Shown one piece after another: positions 1 to 10,561 of a DNA stretch of 64,000 nucleotides (positions are counted from its first letter, which is position 1; the number at the start of each line of letters is the position of its first letter). Source of the DNA: Klenkia marina (GTDB lineage Bacteria > Actinomycetota > Actinomycetes > Mycobacteriales > Geodermatophilaceae); assembly GCF_900101025.1 (NCBI RefSeq), contig NZ_FMUH01000002.1, forward strand, positions 620,001 to 684,000, given 5' to 3'. The notes beneath the pieces are model-generated. The model made no database searches, was not told the DNA's origin, and saw only the letters and a program-made list of their open reading frames with translations. The position numbers and the translations under genes were made by a program.

Positions 1-500
1 AACGGCCGGTGGTAGTCACCGCCGTCCTCGGTGAGCAGGCCGGTGACCACCAGGCCGATGACGCCGCCGACGGCCAGCGTGCTGGAGACGATCGACATGG
101 CCACGGTGAGCCGGGCGGCCGGCAGCTCGCGGCGCAGGATCGAGATCGACAGCGGGAACAGCCCGTACGAGGCGCCCTGCAGCACCCGGGCCACCAGCAG
201 CAGCGGCAGCGAGGTCGTGAGGACCGCCAGCAGCGTGCCCGCGGCGATCACCACCAGGACGCCGAGCACCACGCGGCGCTCGCCCAGGGTGTCGCCCAGG
301 CGGCCGATGACCGGGGTGAGCACGGCGGCGGCGAGCAGGTTGGCGGTGAGCACCCAGCCCGCGGCGCCGGCGCCCACGCCCAGCTGCGTGCCGATGACCG
401 GCAGCATGGGCACCACCAGCGACTGCAGCAGCGACAGGGTGGTGACGGCGAGGGAGAGCGTGAGCACGAGCAGCCCGACGCGCGGAGCTCGGCTGGGCAC
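1..500 (-). CDS. MFS transporter, N-terminal part (runs off window)
   Basis: The first 166 residues of a major facilitator transporter are visible; the gene continues beyond the left edge. The GTG start at 500 follows a GGAGGA ribosome site. Translation gives about five hydrophobic helices (for example VGLLVLTLSLAVTTLSLLQS near the N-terminus, then LTPVIGRLGDTLGERRVVLG). The second stretch contains the G-x-L-x-D-x-x-G-x-R-R loop-2/3 signature of the MFS. Sequence style suggests a drug:H+ antiporter of 12 or 14 helices. The substrate cannot be told. No regulator lies beside it inside the window. Confidence 0.85.
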   Translation of the reverse strand, partial: MPSRAPRVGLLVLTLSLAVTTLSLLQSLVVPMLPVIGTQLGVGAGAAGWVLTANLLAAAVLTPVIGRLGDTLGERRVVLGVLVVIAAGTLLAVLTTSLPLLLVARVLQGASYGLFPLSISILRRELPAARLTVAMSIVSSTLAVGGVIGLVVTGLLTEDGGDYHRP

Positions 501-655
501 GGGTCCTCCGGAGGCTGGGGAACAACAGGTTGGCCCGTGCATCAGACCACGTCGCGCCGGGCTGTGATGACCGTTACCCAGTGTTCACCCGGGTTCGGTC
601 AAGGAGCGGGGTTGAACTCCCGACACTGGGGGCAGGTTCCGTCACGGACGACGGG

Positions 656-673
656 CCACCGGTACCCCGGTGG
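656..673. repeat. Perfect inverted repeat upstream of small membrane gene
   Basis: CCACCGG, loop TACC, CCGGTGG: a 7-bp perfect stem 32 bp before the ATG of the next small gene. It could be an operator or a transcript hairpin. The surrounding 501-704 interval contains no gene. Confidence 0.4.
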
Positions 674-704
674 CTGACCGACTGGATGGGGAGAACGACT
701 TCAC

Positions 705-869
705 ATGGTGCTCTGGCCGCTCGTGGCCCTGCTGGGCTTCCTCGTGCTGACCGGACTCGTGATCGCCATGGGGACGCAGTCGACGTCCCGCTACGAGGCC
801 GAGAAGCGCTCCGCCGCCGCCCCCCGGGCCCGGCACGCCGCCCCGGAAGCCGTGACCGCGGTCCTCTGA
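705..869 (+). CDS. Small single-pass membrane protein, 54 aa
   Basis: ATG at 705 follows a GGGGAGA ribosome site. The product begins MVLWPLVALLGFLVLTGLVI, a clear transmembrane helix, followed by a short basic and alanine-rich tail ending EAVTAVL. It resembles unassigned small actinobacterial membrane proteins. The stop lies only 4 bp from the stop of the convergent acyl-CoA dehydrogenase gene, so there is no room for a separate terminator. Function unknown. Confidence 0.6.
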   Translation: MVLWPLVALLGFLVLTGLVIAMGTQSTSRYEAEKRSAAAPRARHAAPEAVTAVL

Positions 870-873
870 CCCC

Positions 874-2664
<1,791 letters not shown>

Positions 2665-2670
2665 GCCCCG

Positions 2671-2676
2671 AGGCTA
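2671..2676 (-). promoter_or_regulatory. -10 hexamer for leaderless acyl-CoA dehydrogenase mRNA
   Basis: On the minus strand TAGCCT is followed by 6 bases and then the ATG at 2664. In actinobacteria this spacing puts the transcription start at the start codon. No Shine-Dalgarno sequence is present. Confidence 0.5.
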
Positions 2677-2688
2677 GGCCCGACTCTC

Positions 2689-2759
2689 TTGATCTTGCAG
2701 TTCGGCAACGGTGGCGCACGGTCGGTCGGCGTGTCGGCGTTGCCGAACTGCAAGATCAA
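2689..2759. terminator. 22-bp perfect inverted repeat (arms 2689-2710 and 2738-2759)
   Basis: Two perfectly complementary 22-base arms, each including the core TTGCAGTTCGGCAAC or its complement, flank a 27-base spacer. The right arm overlaps the TGA stop of the dehalogenase gene, and the left arm lies upstream of the dehydrogenase -10 box. It may terminate dehalogenase transcription. However, the long loop, the lower GC than its surroundings and the absence of a T-tract also fit a small non-autonomous repeat. Confidence 0.6.
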
Positions 2760-3670
2760 TCCGCGAGGAACGTCCGGAGCGCGCCGAGGGTCTGCATCGG
2801 GGCCTCGTCGACCAGGAAGTGGCCGGCGTCGATCGGCTGGCCCGTGACTAGGTCGTCGCGCTCGGCCCGCTCGCGCCAGACCGCCAGGACGTCGTCGGGA
2901 CCGGTGCCCACGACGCCGTGGGCACCCCACAGCACGAGCAGCGGGCAGCTGACCCGGTGGCCCGCCGCGGCGTCGGCGGCGTCGTGCTCGAGGTCGACCG
3001 AGGCGCCGGCGCGGTAGTCCTCGAGCATGGCGTGCCGGGTGGCCGGGTCGGCGAAGCAGCGCTCGTACTCGGCCAGCTGGGCGGGGGAGTGCGCACCGAG
3101 CGGACCGCCCCAGCCGCCGAGCAGCGTGTGCAGGTAGCCGATCGGGTCGCCGGCGATCAGGTCCTCGGGCACCGGCGCCGGCTGCAGGTAGAAGAACCAG
3201 TGGTAGTAGGCGGTGGCCAGGCGCCGGTCGACGTGCGCGTACACGTGCGCGGTCGGCAGGACGTCGAGGACGGCGGCCCGGGTGACGCGGTCGGGGTGGT
3301 CGAGCGCGAGCCGGTGGGTGACCCGGGCCCCGCGGTCGTGCCCGACGACGGCGTAGCGGTCGTGGCCCAGGTGCGCCATGAGGGCGGCGACGTCGGCAGC
3401 CATCGCGCGGAACGAGTGGGGCCGGTGGTCGGCGGCGTCCGCGGGTCTGCCCGAGTCGCCGTAGCCGCGCAGGTCGGGGACCACCAGCGTGTGGTCGCGG
3501 GCCAGCTCCGGGGCGATGCCGGCCCAGAGCGCATGGGTCTGCGGGTAGCCGTGCAGCAGCACCAGCGGCGGTCCCTGGCCCCCGAGGACCGCGTGCACCC
3601 GCGTGCCGCCGTGCTCGTGCTCGACGTCCAGGTCGAGCACCTCGAAGCCGGGGAACAGCGCATCGCCCAT
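2756..3670 (-). CDS. Alpha/beta hydrolase, probable fluoroacetate/haloacetate dehalogenase
   Basis: A 304-aa alpha/beta hydrolase. It has an oxyanion motif HGYPQT (40-45) and a nucleophile elbow GHDRGAR with D112 instead of serine. The probable acid is D136 in AVLDVLPT and the histidine is H284 in IDAGHF. R113 and R116 would bind the carboxylate. H157-W158 in YYHWFF and Y219 in EDYRAGA match, in order and spacing, the halide pocket H155/W156/Y219 that I recall for the Rhodopseudomonas palustris fluoroacetate dehalogenase (D110, R111, R114, H280). Together these point to hydrolysis of haloacetates to glycolate rather than to an epoxide hydrolase. Neighbours are an acyl-CoA dehydrogenase downstream and an efflux pump upstream; neither proves the substrate. 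Confidence 0.8.
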   Translation of the reverse strand: MGDALFPGFEVLDLDVEHEHGGTRVHAVLGGQGPPLVLLHGYPQTHALWAGIAPELARDHTLVVPDLRGYGDSGRPADAADHRPHSFRAMAADVAALMAHLGHDRYAVVGHDRGARVTHRLALDHPDRVTRAAVLDVLPTAHVYAHVDRRLATAYYHWFFYLQPAPVPEDLIAGDPIGYLHTLLGGWGGPLGAHSPAQLAEYERCFADPATRHAMLEDYRAGASVDLEHDAADAAAGHRVSCPLLVLWGAHGVVGTGPDDVLAVWRERAERDDLVTGQPIDAGHFLVDEAPMQTLGALRTFLAD

Positions 3671-3693
3671 GCGGGCACCCTGCCCGAACGCGA

Positions 3694-3726
3694 CCGCCCC
3701 CGCAGCGGGTGCGCTGCGGGGGGCGG
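3694..3726 (-). terminator. GC-rich hairpin after the DHA2 pump
   Basis: CCGCCCCCGCAGC and GCTGCGGGGGGCGG pair around a 6-base loop with one bulged base. It lies in the gap between the pump stop (3767) and the dehalogenase start (3670), so it probably ends the marR-pump transcript. Confidence 0.6.
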
Positions 3727-3766
3727 TGGGGTGACGCGGTGGGGTGACGCGGTGGTGCGGTGGACG

Positions 3767-5683
3767 TCAGTCCTGGGGCCGACCGGCCGGGAGGTGGTCG
3801 GCGGGGATGCTGTCGAGCCCGGTCGGGGCGTCGTCGTCCCCCTCGTGCCTGCCGTGGTCGTCACCGACGTCCTCGTGCTTGCCGAGCGGCTGGTCCCCCA
3901 CGCGGGCGTGGCGACCGGTGTCGCTCGTGCTGGTCGCGGCGCTCGACGTGGGTGCGGCGGCCCCGACCGCGTTCGCGGCCACGGTGGCCGGCTGCTGGGC
4001 GGGCGCGTCCGCGGTGGGCGCACCCTCCGCGGCACCGGACTGCCGGGCCTGGACGCCGGACTGGTTGCGCAGGGCGACCTGCGGCAGCCAGAACAGGACC
4101 ACGAACCCGACGACCAGGGCGGCCGCGGCCAGCAGGAACACGAAGTCGATCGAGGTCGCGAAGCCGTCCTTGAACGGCAGCGCCAGGGCCGGGTCGATGC
4201 GCTGGATGAACGAGGTGTCCGACAGGTCGGCGCCGGCGCCCTGCAGCTGCTGGAGCTGGTCGGGGTTGGCCTGCGCGGCCTGCTGGAACGCCGCGGACGA
4301 CTGGGCGTCGGCGTAGGCGTCGCCGATGTTGGTCGGCAGCGAGCTGAACAGCACCGACAGGAAGATCGCGGTGCCCAGCGTGCCGCCCATCTGGCGGAAG
4401 AAGGTGACCGAGGAGGTGGCCACGCCGATCTCGCGGGGGCTGACGGCGTTCTGCACGGCCAGGATGATCGGCTGGAAGTTGAAGCCCAGGCCGACACCCA
4501 TGGCCACCATGAACGGCACCATCACCCAGTAGTTCGTGTCGGCGCCGACGACGAACGACAGCGACGTCAGCGCGCCGATCATCAGCACCAGGCCGATGAG
4601 CGGGAACTTCTTGTACTTGCCGCTCTTGCCGATCGCGATGCCCGAGCTCATCGCGCCGGTCATGATGCCCAGCACCAGCGGGATCATCTGCAGGCCGGCC
4701 TCGGTGGCCGAGGAGCCGTGCACGATCTGCAGGTACTGGGGGAGCAGCAGCAGTCCGCCGAACATGCCCATGCCGACCACGACCGAGCTGATCGCGCTGA
4801 CCGAGAACGTGCGGTTGGTGAACATGCGCAGCGGCAGCAGCGCGTCGTCGCGGTAGGCGCGCTCGGCGAGCACGAAGGCGACGAAGCCCACGGCCCCGAT
4901 GGCGTAGCAGACGATCGCGCTGGTGGAGCTCCAGCCCCAGGTGCGGCCCTGCTCGGCGACGATCAGCAGCGGCACGAGGAAGGCGATGAGGGTGATGGCG
5001 CCCGGGTAGTCGATGCGCCGGCTCTGCCGCTGGTGGGGAAGGTGCAGGTTCTTGAAGACGACGGCCAGGGCGAGGATGCCCAGCGGCACGTTGACCCAGA
5101 AGATCCAGCGCCAGCCCGACAGGCCCAGGATCGAGTCCTGGCCGGCCAGGGCGCCGCCGATGACCGGGCCGAGCACCGAGGAGGTGCCGAAGACGGCCAT
5201 GAAGTAGCCCTGGTACTTCGAGCGCTCACGCGGCGGCACGATGTCGGCGATGATCGCCAGCGCCAGCGACATCAGGCCACCGGCGCCGATGCCCTGCACG
5301 GCCCGCCAGGCGGCGAGCTCGTACATCGAGGTGGAGATGCCGCACAGGGCGGAACCGACCACGAAGACCGCGATGGCGAAGATGAAGAACGGGCGGCGCC
5401 CGTAGATGTCGGACAGCTTCCCGTACAGCGGGGTGGCGATCGTCGAGGTGATGAGGAACGCCGTGGTGGCCCACGCCTGCAGGTCGTAGCCCTTCAGGTC
5501 GTCGGCGATGGTGCGGATGGCCGTGGAGACCACGGTCTGGTCCAGCGCCGCCAGGAACATGCCCAGCAGGAGGCCGACCAGGATCGTGATGATCTGGCGG
5601 TGGGTGAAGGTGCCGTCGGCGCCGGGGGCGGCGGCGGCCCGGCGGCCGGCCGAGGCCTCCGCGCGGTCGGTGGTCTGGGTCAT
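3767..5683 (-). CDS. DHA2-family multidrug efflux MFS transporter
   Basis: A 638-aa EmrB/QacA-type drug:H+ antiporter with 14 predicted helices in the inner membrane. Helix 1 carries MFLAALDQTVVSTAIRTI, the DHA2 signature. The loop-2/3 motif is GKLSDIYGRRPFF and the motif-C-like region is GTSSVLGPVIGGAL. The last roughly 110 residues form a long, charged, alanine- and aspartate-rich cytoplasmic tail, unusual for the family. The ATG overlaps the marR stop by 4 bases (TCAT on the plus strand), so the two genes are translationally coupled, and expression should follow the MarR repressor. Substrate unknown. Confidence 0.93.
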   Translation of the reverse strand: MTQTTDRAEASAGRRAAAAPGADGTFTHRQIITILVGLLLGMFLAALDQTVVSTAIRTIADDLKGYDLQAWATTAFLITSTIATPLYGKLSDIYGRRPFFIFAIAVFVVGSALCGISTSMYELAAWRAVQGIGAGGLMSLALAIIADIVPPRERSKYQGYFMAVFGTSSVLGPVIGGALAGQDSILGLSGWRWIFWVNVPLGILALAVVFKNLHLPHQRQSRRIDYPGAITLIAFLVPLLIVAEQGRTWGWSSTSAIVCYAIGAVGFVAFVLAERAYRDDALLPLRMFTNRTFSVSAISSVVVGMGMFGGLLLLPQYLQIVHGSSATEAGLQMIPLVLGIMTGAMSSGIAIGKSGKYKKFPLIGLVLMIGALTSLSFVVGADTNYWVMVPFMVAMGVGLGFNFQPIILAVQNAVSPREIGVATSSVTFFRQMGGTLGTAIFLSVLFSSLPTNIGDAYADAQSSAAFQQAAQANPDQLQQLQGAGADLSDTSFIQRIDPALALPFKDGFATSIDFVFLLAAAALVVGFVVLFWLPQVALRNQSGVQARQSGAAEGAPTADAPAQQPATVAANAVGAAAPTSSAATSTSDTGRHARVGDQPLGKHEDVGDDHGRHEGDDDAPTGLDSIPADHLPAGRPQD

Positions 5684-6204
5684 CGGTCCTTCTCGGGGGT
5701 GGGTCGGGACTGGGCGGCGACCACGGAGGGGAGCGCGTCGGTGAGGTCACCGACGAAGCGCTCCAGGAGGTCGCCGAAGGCGGTGAGGTCCTCGTCGGAC
5801 CACTCGGCGGTCACGGAGTCGAAGAGGGCCTCGCGCTCGCGGTGCATCGCGGCGACGACGTCCGTGCCGGCCGGGGTGATGACGAGCTGGCTGGCGCGGC
5901 CGTCGTGGGCGTCGGCGACGCGCCGGACGAGACCGGCGTCGACGAGGACGGTGACGTGCCGGCTGACCGTCGAGGGGTCGGCGTGGACCATCTCGGCGAG
6001 GGCGCTCTGCCGCTGCGGTCCCAGGCGGGACAGCGGGAAGAGCAGCACGTGCGCGGCCCGCTCGCGGGAGTCCCCGCCGGCGGTGACGGCGGCCTTCAAC
6101 GCGTGGACGACGCGCATGAGGCGGGCCATCTGGTCGGACACGGTGTGCACGTCACCCCGTCTCTCGGGCGAGGCGGGCGCGGAGGCCACCAGGGAGTCGT
6201 TCAC
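5680..6204 (-). CDS. MarR-family transcriptional repressor of the pump
   Basis: A 174-aa protein with the MarR winged helix: LSRLGPQRQSALAEMVHADPSTVSRHVTVLVDAGLV holds the recognition helix (residues of SALAEMVHADPSTVSRHV), and DAHDGRASQLVITPAG is the wing. I place the start at the GTG at 6204 because GGAG lies 5 bases before it. An ATG 27 codons upstream would add a non-homologous proline-rich stretch and lie in the operator region. It overlaps the pump gene by 4 bp. Three palindromes just upstream suggest autoregulation. The inducing ligand is unknown. Confidence 0.88.
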   Translation of the reverse strand: MNDSLVASAPASPERRGDVHTVSDQMARLMRVVHALKAAVTAGGDSRERAAHVLLFPLSRLGPQRQSALAEMVHADPSTVSRHVTVLVDAGLVRRVADAHDGRASQLVITPAGTDVVAAMHREREALFDSVTAEWSDEDLTAFGDLLERFVGDLTDALPSVVAAQSRPTPEKDR

Positions 6205-6260
6205 GGGCGCTCCGGGGGAGGAGGTGGGGCGGCCCCGCGGTGGCGGGACGGTTGGACGGT

Positions 6261-6329
6261 ACAACTCGTTGTGCGGTACATGCAATCAGTTGCACCGTGC
6301 ATGTTGATGTGATGCGTGCAACTGGTTGC
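6261..6329. promoter_or_regulatory. Three MarR-type operator palindromes
   Basis: ACAAC-TC-GTTGT (6261-6272), TGCAA-TCAG-TTGCA (6281-6294) and GCAAC-TG-GTTGC (6318-6329) share a CAA-4nt-TTG core. Centres are 21 and 36 bp apart; 21 bp is two helical turns. They fill the divergent interval between marR and hrpA, so the repressor could also touch hrpA transcription. Confidence 0.65.
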
Positions 6330-6376
6330 GCGGAGCATCGTCAACCAGGTGGCGGCGGGGTGGGAAACTGGTGGGC

Positions 6377-9300
6377 GTGAGCACCGGGACCGACGAACTG
6401 CGGTCCCGCCTGCCCGGGCTGACCCTCGACGACGAGCACCGCCTGCGCCGCCGCCTCGACCAGCTGCGCGGGGTGCGCGACCCGGCCGCCCGGGCCCGCA
6501 AGCACGAGCAGCTCGCCGCCGACGTCGGCCGGGCCGAGGCGCGCATCGCCGCCCGAGCGGCCGCCGTCCCCACGGTCGCCTACCCCGAGCAGCTGCCGGT
6601 CAGCGGACGGCGCGAGGACATCGCCGCGGCCATCCGCGACCACCAGGTCGTGGTGGTGGCCGGCGAGACCGGGTCGGGCAAGACCACCCAGCTGCCCAAG
6701 ATCCTGCTCGAGCTGGGCCGGGGCGTGCGCGGCCGCATCGGGCACACCCAGCCGCGCCGCATCGCCGCCCGCACCGTCGCCGAGCGCATCGCCGAGGAGC
6801 TGGGCTCCGCCCTCGGCGAGGTGGTCGGCTACAAGGTGCGGTTCACCGACCAGGTCAGCGACACCAGCCTGGTCAAGCTCATGACCGACGGCGTGCTGCT
6901 GGCCGAGGTGCAGCGCGACCGGCTGCTGCGCCAGTACGACACGATCGTCGTCGACGAGGCCCACGAGCGGTCGCTGAACATCGACTTCCTGCTCGGCTAC
7001 CTGGCCCAGCTGCTGCCCCGCCGTCCCGACCTCAAGGTCGTCATCACCTCGGCGACCATCGACGTCGACCGGATCGCCAAGCACTTCGGCGACGCCCCGG
7101 TGGTGGAGGTCTCGGGCCGCACGTACCCGGTCGAGGTCCGGTACCGGCCGGTCGTGGACCCCGACGACCCGGAGGCGGACCCCGACCGCGACCAGGTGAC
7201 GGCGATCGTCGACGCCTGCCGCGAGCTCGTGGCCGAGGGGCCGGGCGACGTGCTGGTGTTCCTGGCCGGCGAGCGCGACATCCGCGACACCGCCGACGCG
7301 CTCGGCGACGCGGCCCTCCAGGCCGAGGTGCTGCCGCTCTACTCGCGGCTGTCGGCCGCCGACCAGCACAAGGTCTTCCAGGCCCACACCGGCCGCCGCA
7401 TCGTGCTGGCCACCAACGTCGCCGAGACGTCGCTGACCGTGCCCGGCATCCGGTACGTCGTCGACCCCGGCACCGCCCGGATCAGCCGGTACTCCGCGCG
7501 CACCAAGGTGCAGCGGCTGCCGATCGAGGACATCAGCCAGGCCTCGGCCCGGCAGCGCTCGGGCCGGTGCGGCCGCACCTCGGACGGCATCGCCATCCGG
7601 CTGTACAGCGAGGCGGACTTCGAGAGCCGGCCCGAGTTCACCGACCCCGAGATCCTGCGGACGTCGCTGGCCTCGGTGCTGCTGCAGATGGCCTCCCTCG
7701 GCCTCGGCGCGGTGGAGGACTTCCCCTTCCTCGACCCGCCGGACCGGCGCGCGGTCGCCGACGGCTACGCGCTGCTCGACGAGCTCGGCGCCCTCGACGA
7801 CGGCCGGCTCACCGAGACCGGGCGGGCCCTGGCCGCCCTACCGCTGGACCCCCGGTTGGCCCGCATGGTGGTCGAGGCCGACCGGCGCGGGGTGCTGGAG
7901 GAGGTGCTGGTCATCGCCGCGGGGCTCACCGTGCAGGACGTGCGCGAACGCCCCGCCGACGCGCAGGCCGCCGCCGACCAGATGCACGCCCGGTTCGCCG
8001 CGGAGGACTCCGACTTCGTCTCGCTGCTCAACCTGTGGCGCTACCTCACCGAGAAGCAGTCCGAGCTGAGCGGCAACCAGTTCCGGCGCACCGTCAAGCG
8101 CGAGTTCCTGCACTGGCTGCGCATCCGCGAGTGGCAGGACCTGCACGGCCAGCTGCGCGGCACCGCCCGGCGTCTCGGCATGACGGTGCAGGACGGGCGC
8201 GGCGGCGTGGCGGCGGAGCCCGACGAGCGGGGGGTGCACGCCGCGCTCCTGTCGGGGCTGCTCTCCCAGGTCGGCCTGCAGCAGGACCTCGGCAAGGACG
8301 CCTCGCCGGGGGACAAGCGGCGCGGGTCGAGGGAGTACCTGGGTGCCCGCGGCGCGAAGTTCGTCATCGCGCCGGGCTCGGTGCTCACCCGCAAGCCGCC
8401 GCGCTGGGTGGTCGCCGGCGAGCTGGTCGAGACCAGCCGGCTGTTCGCCCGCACCGTGGCCCGGGTCGACCCCGAGACGATCGAGAAGCTGGCCGACCAC
8501 CTGGTCAAGCGGCAGTACTCCGAGCCACGGTGGGACGCCAAGCGCGGCTCGGTCGTGGCCACCGAGCGGATCACGCTCTACGGCATCCCGCTCGTGGTCG
8601 GTCGACGCGTGCAGTACGGCTCGATCGACCCCGTGGTCAGCCGTGAGCTGTTCATCAGGCACGCGCTGGTGCAGGGCGAGTGGCAGACCAACCACCGGTT
8701 CTGGGCGCACAACCAGGCGGTGCTGGCCCAGGTCGCGGAGCTCGAGGAGCGCGCCCGCCGGCGCGACCTGCGGGTCGACGACGAGACGGTCTTCGAGCTC
8801 TACGACGCCCGCGTCGGGCCCGAGGTGGTGTCCACCCGGCACTTCGACACCTGGTGGAAGCAGGCCCGCCGGCAGCACCCGCACCTGCTGGACCTCACGC
8901 CGGGGATGGTCACCGACGCCGGTGTCGCCGAGCAGGTCGCCGCCGGCGACTTCCCCGACGAGGTGCACCTGACGCACGGGCTCGTGCTGCCGCTGTCCTA
9001 CGCCTTCGACCCGGGCGCCGCCGACGACGGCGTGACCGTCGACGTCCCGCTCGGCGTGCTCGACACGGTGGCCGCCGAGACCTCCGGTGCCTCGCTGGCG
9101 TGGACGGTGCCCGGCCAGCGCGAGGAGCTGGTGACGGCGCTGCTGCGCGGGCTGCCCAAGCAGCTGCGCCGCGGCCTCGTGCCGATCCCCGACCGGGTGC
9201 GCGAGGTGCTGCCGCACATCGACCCCACCGAGCCGCTGCTGCCGGCCCTCGAGCGCGAGATCCGTCGTTCGGTGGCGGTGCTGGTCCCGCACGACGCGTG

Positions 9301-10321
9301 GGCGCCGGCCTCGGTGCCCGACCACCTGCGGGCCACCTTCCGGGTGCTCGACGACCGCGATCGGCCCCTGGCGTCGGGCAAGGACCTCGAGGCCCTGCGC
9401 CGCCAGGTCGCGGGGGAGTCCAGGAAGTCGCTGGCCAAGGCCTCGGCCGACGTCTCGCGCACCGGCCTGACCTCCTGGACCCTCGGCACGCTGCCCGGGA
9501 CCGTGCAGGTCGACCGGCAGGGGCACCTGGTCACTGCCTACCCGGCGCTGGTCGACGAGGGCGCCACGGTCGGCGTCCGGGTGGTGCCCACGGCCGCCGA
9601 GGCGTCGCGGCTGACCTGGCTGGGGGCTCGCCGGCTGCTGCTGCTCGCCGTCGGCTCGCCCGCGGCCAAGGTGGTGAAGTCGCTGCAGCCGCGCACCCGG
9701 CTGGCGCTGCAGTTCAACCCCGACGGCGAGATCCCCGACCTGGTGGCCGACTGCGTCGACGCCGCCGCAGACGAGCTGATCGCCCAGCACGGCGGCCCGC
9801 CCCGCACGGAGGAGGCCTTCGCCGTGCTCGTCGAGGCCTCGCGCACGCAGCTGCACACCCTGACGGCCGAGACCGTGCGCCGGGTCGAGGCGGTGCTCAC
9901 CCAGGCCCGCGAGACCGCCATCGCCATCGGCGCCGCCCCCGGGCGGGGCGTGCCGGCGGCCGTCGTGGCCGACCTGCGCGCCCAGATGACCGGGCTGCTG
10001 CACCGCGGGTTCGTGGCCACGCTCGGGCACCGGCGGCTGCGCGACGCCGTCCGGTACCTCACGGCCATGGCGGTGCGGTTGGAGAAGCTGCCCGCCGGCG
10101 CGGGCCGCGACGCGATCCACCAGGAGCAGGTGGAGGCGGTCACCGAGGAGTACCGGCAGCTCCGGTCGCGGGTGCCCTCGGTGGGCGGCCCGGACGACCC
10201 CGTGGCCCGCATCCGCTGGATGGTCGAGGAGCTGCGCGTGAGCCTGTTCGCGCCGTCGGTCGGCACGCCCCGGTCGGTCAGCGAGCAGCGGATCGTCAAG
10301 GCCATCGACGCCCTGGGCTGA
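6377..10321 (+). CDS. hrpA: ATP-dependent RNA helicase HrpA (DEAH box)
   Basis: A roughly 1314-aa DEAH-box helicase of the long bacterial HrpA type, which acts on RNA and on stalled translation. Motif I is AGETGSGKTTQLPK (about residue 96), Ia is HTQPRRIAART, II is VVDEAHERS, III is ITSATID and VI is QASARQRSGRCGR. Then come the winged-helix/HA2, OB and the long C-terminal HrpA-specific region (DUF3418), ending in SVSEQRIVKAIDALG. Length matches E. coli HrpA (about 1300 aa). GTG at 6371 or 6377 are both plausible starts; an ATG at 6326 would overlap the MarR operators. It is a single gene, divergent from marR. Confidence 0.95.
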   Translation: MSTGTDELRSRLPGLTLDDEHRLRRRLDQLRGVRDPAARARKHEQLAADVGRAEARIAARAAAVPTVAYPEQLPVSGRREDIAAAIRDHQVVVVAGETGSGKTTQLPKILLELGRGVRGRIGHTQPRRIAARTVAERIAEELGSALGEVVGYKVRFTDQVSDTSLVKLMTDGVLLAEVQRDRLLRQYDTIVVDEAHERSLNIDFLLGYLAQLLPRRPDLKVVITSATIDVDRIAKHFGDAPVVEVSGRTYPVEVRYRPVVDPDDPEADPDRDQVTAIVDACRELVAEGPGDVLVFLAGERDIRDTADALGDAALQAEVLPLYSRLSAADQHKVFQAHTGRRIVLATNVAETSLTVPGIRYVVDPGTARISRYSARTKVQRLPIEDISQASARQRSGRCGRTSDGIAIRLYSEADFESRPEFTDPEILRTSLASVLLQMASLGLGAVEDFPFLDPPDRRAVADGYALLDELGALDDGRLTETGRALAALPLDPRLARMVVEADRRGVLEEVLVIAAGLTVQDVRERPADAQAAADQMHARFAAEDSDFVSLLNLWRYLTEKQSELSGNQFRRTVKREFLHWLRIREWQDLHGQLRGTARRLGMTVQDGRGGVAAEPDERGVHAALLSGLLSQVGLQQDLGKDASPGDKRRGSREYLGARGAKFVIAPGSVLTRKPPRWVVAGELVETSRLFARTVARVDPETIEKLADHLVKRQYSEPRWDAKRGSVVATERITLYGIPLVVGRRVQYGSIDPVVSRELFIRHALVQGEWQTNHRFWAHNQAVLAQVAELEERARRRDLRVDDETVFELYDARVGPEVVSTRHFDTWWKQARRQHPHLLDLTPGMVTDAGVAEQVAAGDFPDEVHLTHGLVLPLSYAFDPGAADDGVTVDVPLGVLDTVAAETSGASLAWTVPGQREELVTALLRGLPKQLRRGLVPIPDRVREVLPHIDPTEPLLPALEREIRRSVAVLVPHDAWAPASVPDHLRATFRVLDDRDRPLASGKDLEALRRQVAGESRKSLAKASADVSRTGLTSWTLGTLPGTVQVDRQGHLVTAYPALVDEGATVGVRVVPTAAEASRLTWLGARRLLLLAVGSPAAKVVKSLQPRTRLALQFNPDGEIPDLVADCVDAAADELIAQHGGPPRTEEAFAVLVEASRTQLHTLTAETVRRVEAVLTQARETAIAIGAAPGRGVPAAVVADLRAQMTGLLHRGFVATLGHRRLRDAVRYLTAMAVRLEKLPAGAGRDAIHQEQVEAVTEEYRQLRSRVPSVGGPDDPVARIRWMVEELRVSLFAPSVGTPRSVSEQRIVKAIDALG

Positions 10322-10393
10322 GTGCGCCGGCGTTTGCGCGGCGCGCCGGTCGGGGAGGGACGAGCAGGACCGTCCACCGACGAAGGGCCCACG

Positions 10394-10558
10394 ATGAGCA
10401 AGCACAGCGCCGAGACGCACGCCGCCGGCGAGGGGGTCAGCGACCGCGAGATGGTCGAGACCGTGGCCGCGCAGACCGACAGCGCGTCGGAGAACGCGCA
10501 GAACGCCGGCAAGGACTGGGACGGCGACCCCTCCGAGGCCCCCGCGCCGACCGAGTAG
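10394..10558 (+). CDS. Small acidic hypothetical protein, 54 aa
   Basis: The ATG at 10394 follows GAAGGG. The product (MSKHSAETHAAGEG... ending PAPTE) is hydrophilic, acidic and probably disordered, without membrane segments. It sits 72 bp after hrpA, and its stop is 3 bp from the stop of the convergent transporter gene. No recognisable domain; possibly expressed with hrpA. Confidence 0.5.
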   Translation: MSKHSAETHAAGEGVSDREMVETVAAQTDSASENAQNAGKDWDGDPSEAPAPTE

Positions 10559-10561
10559 GGC

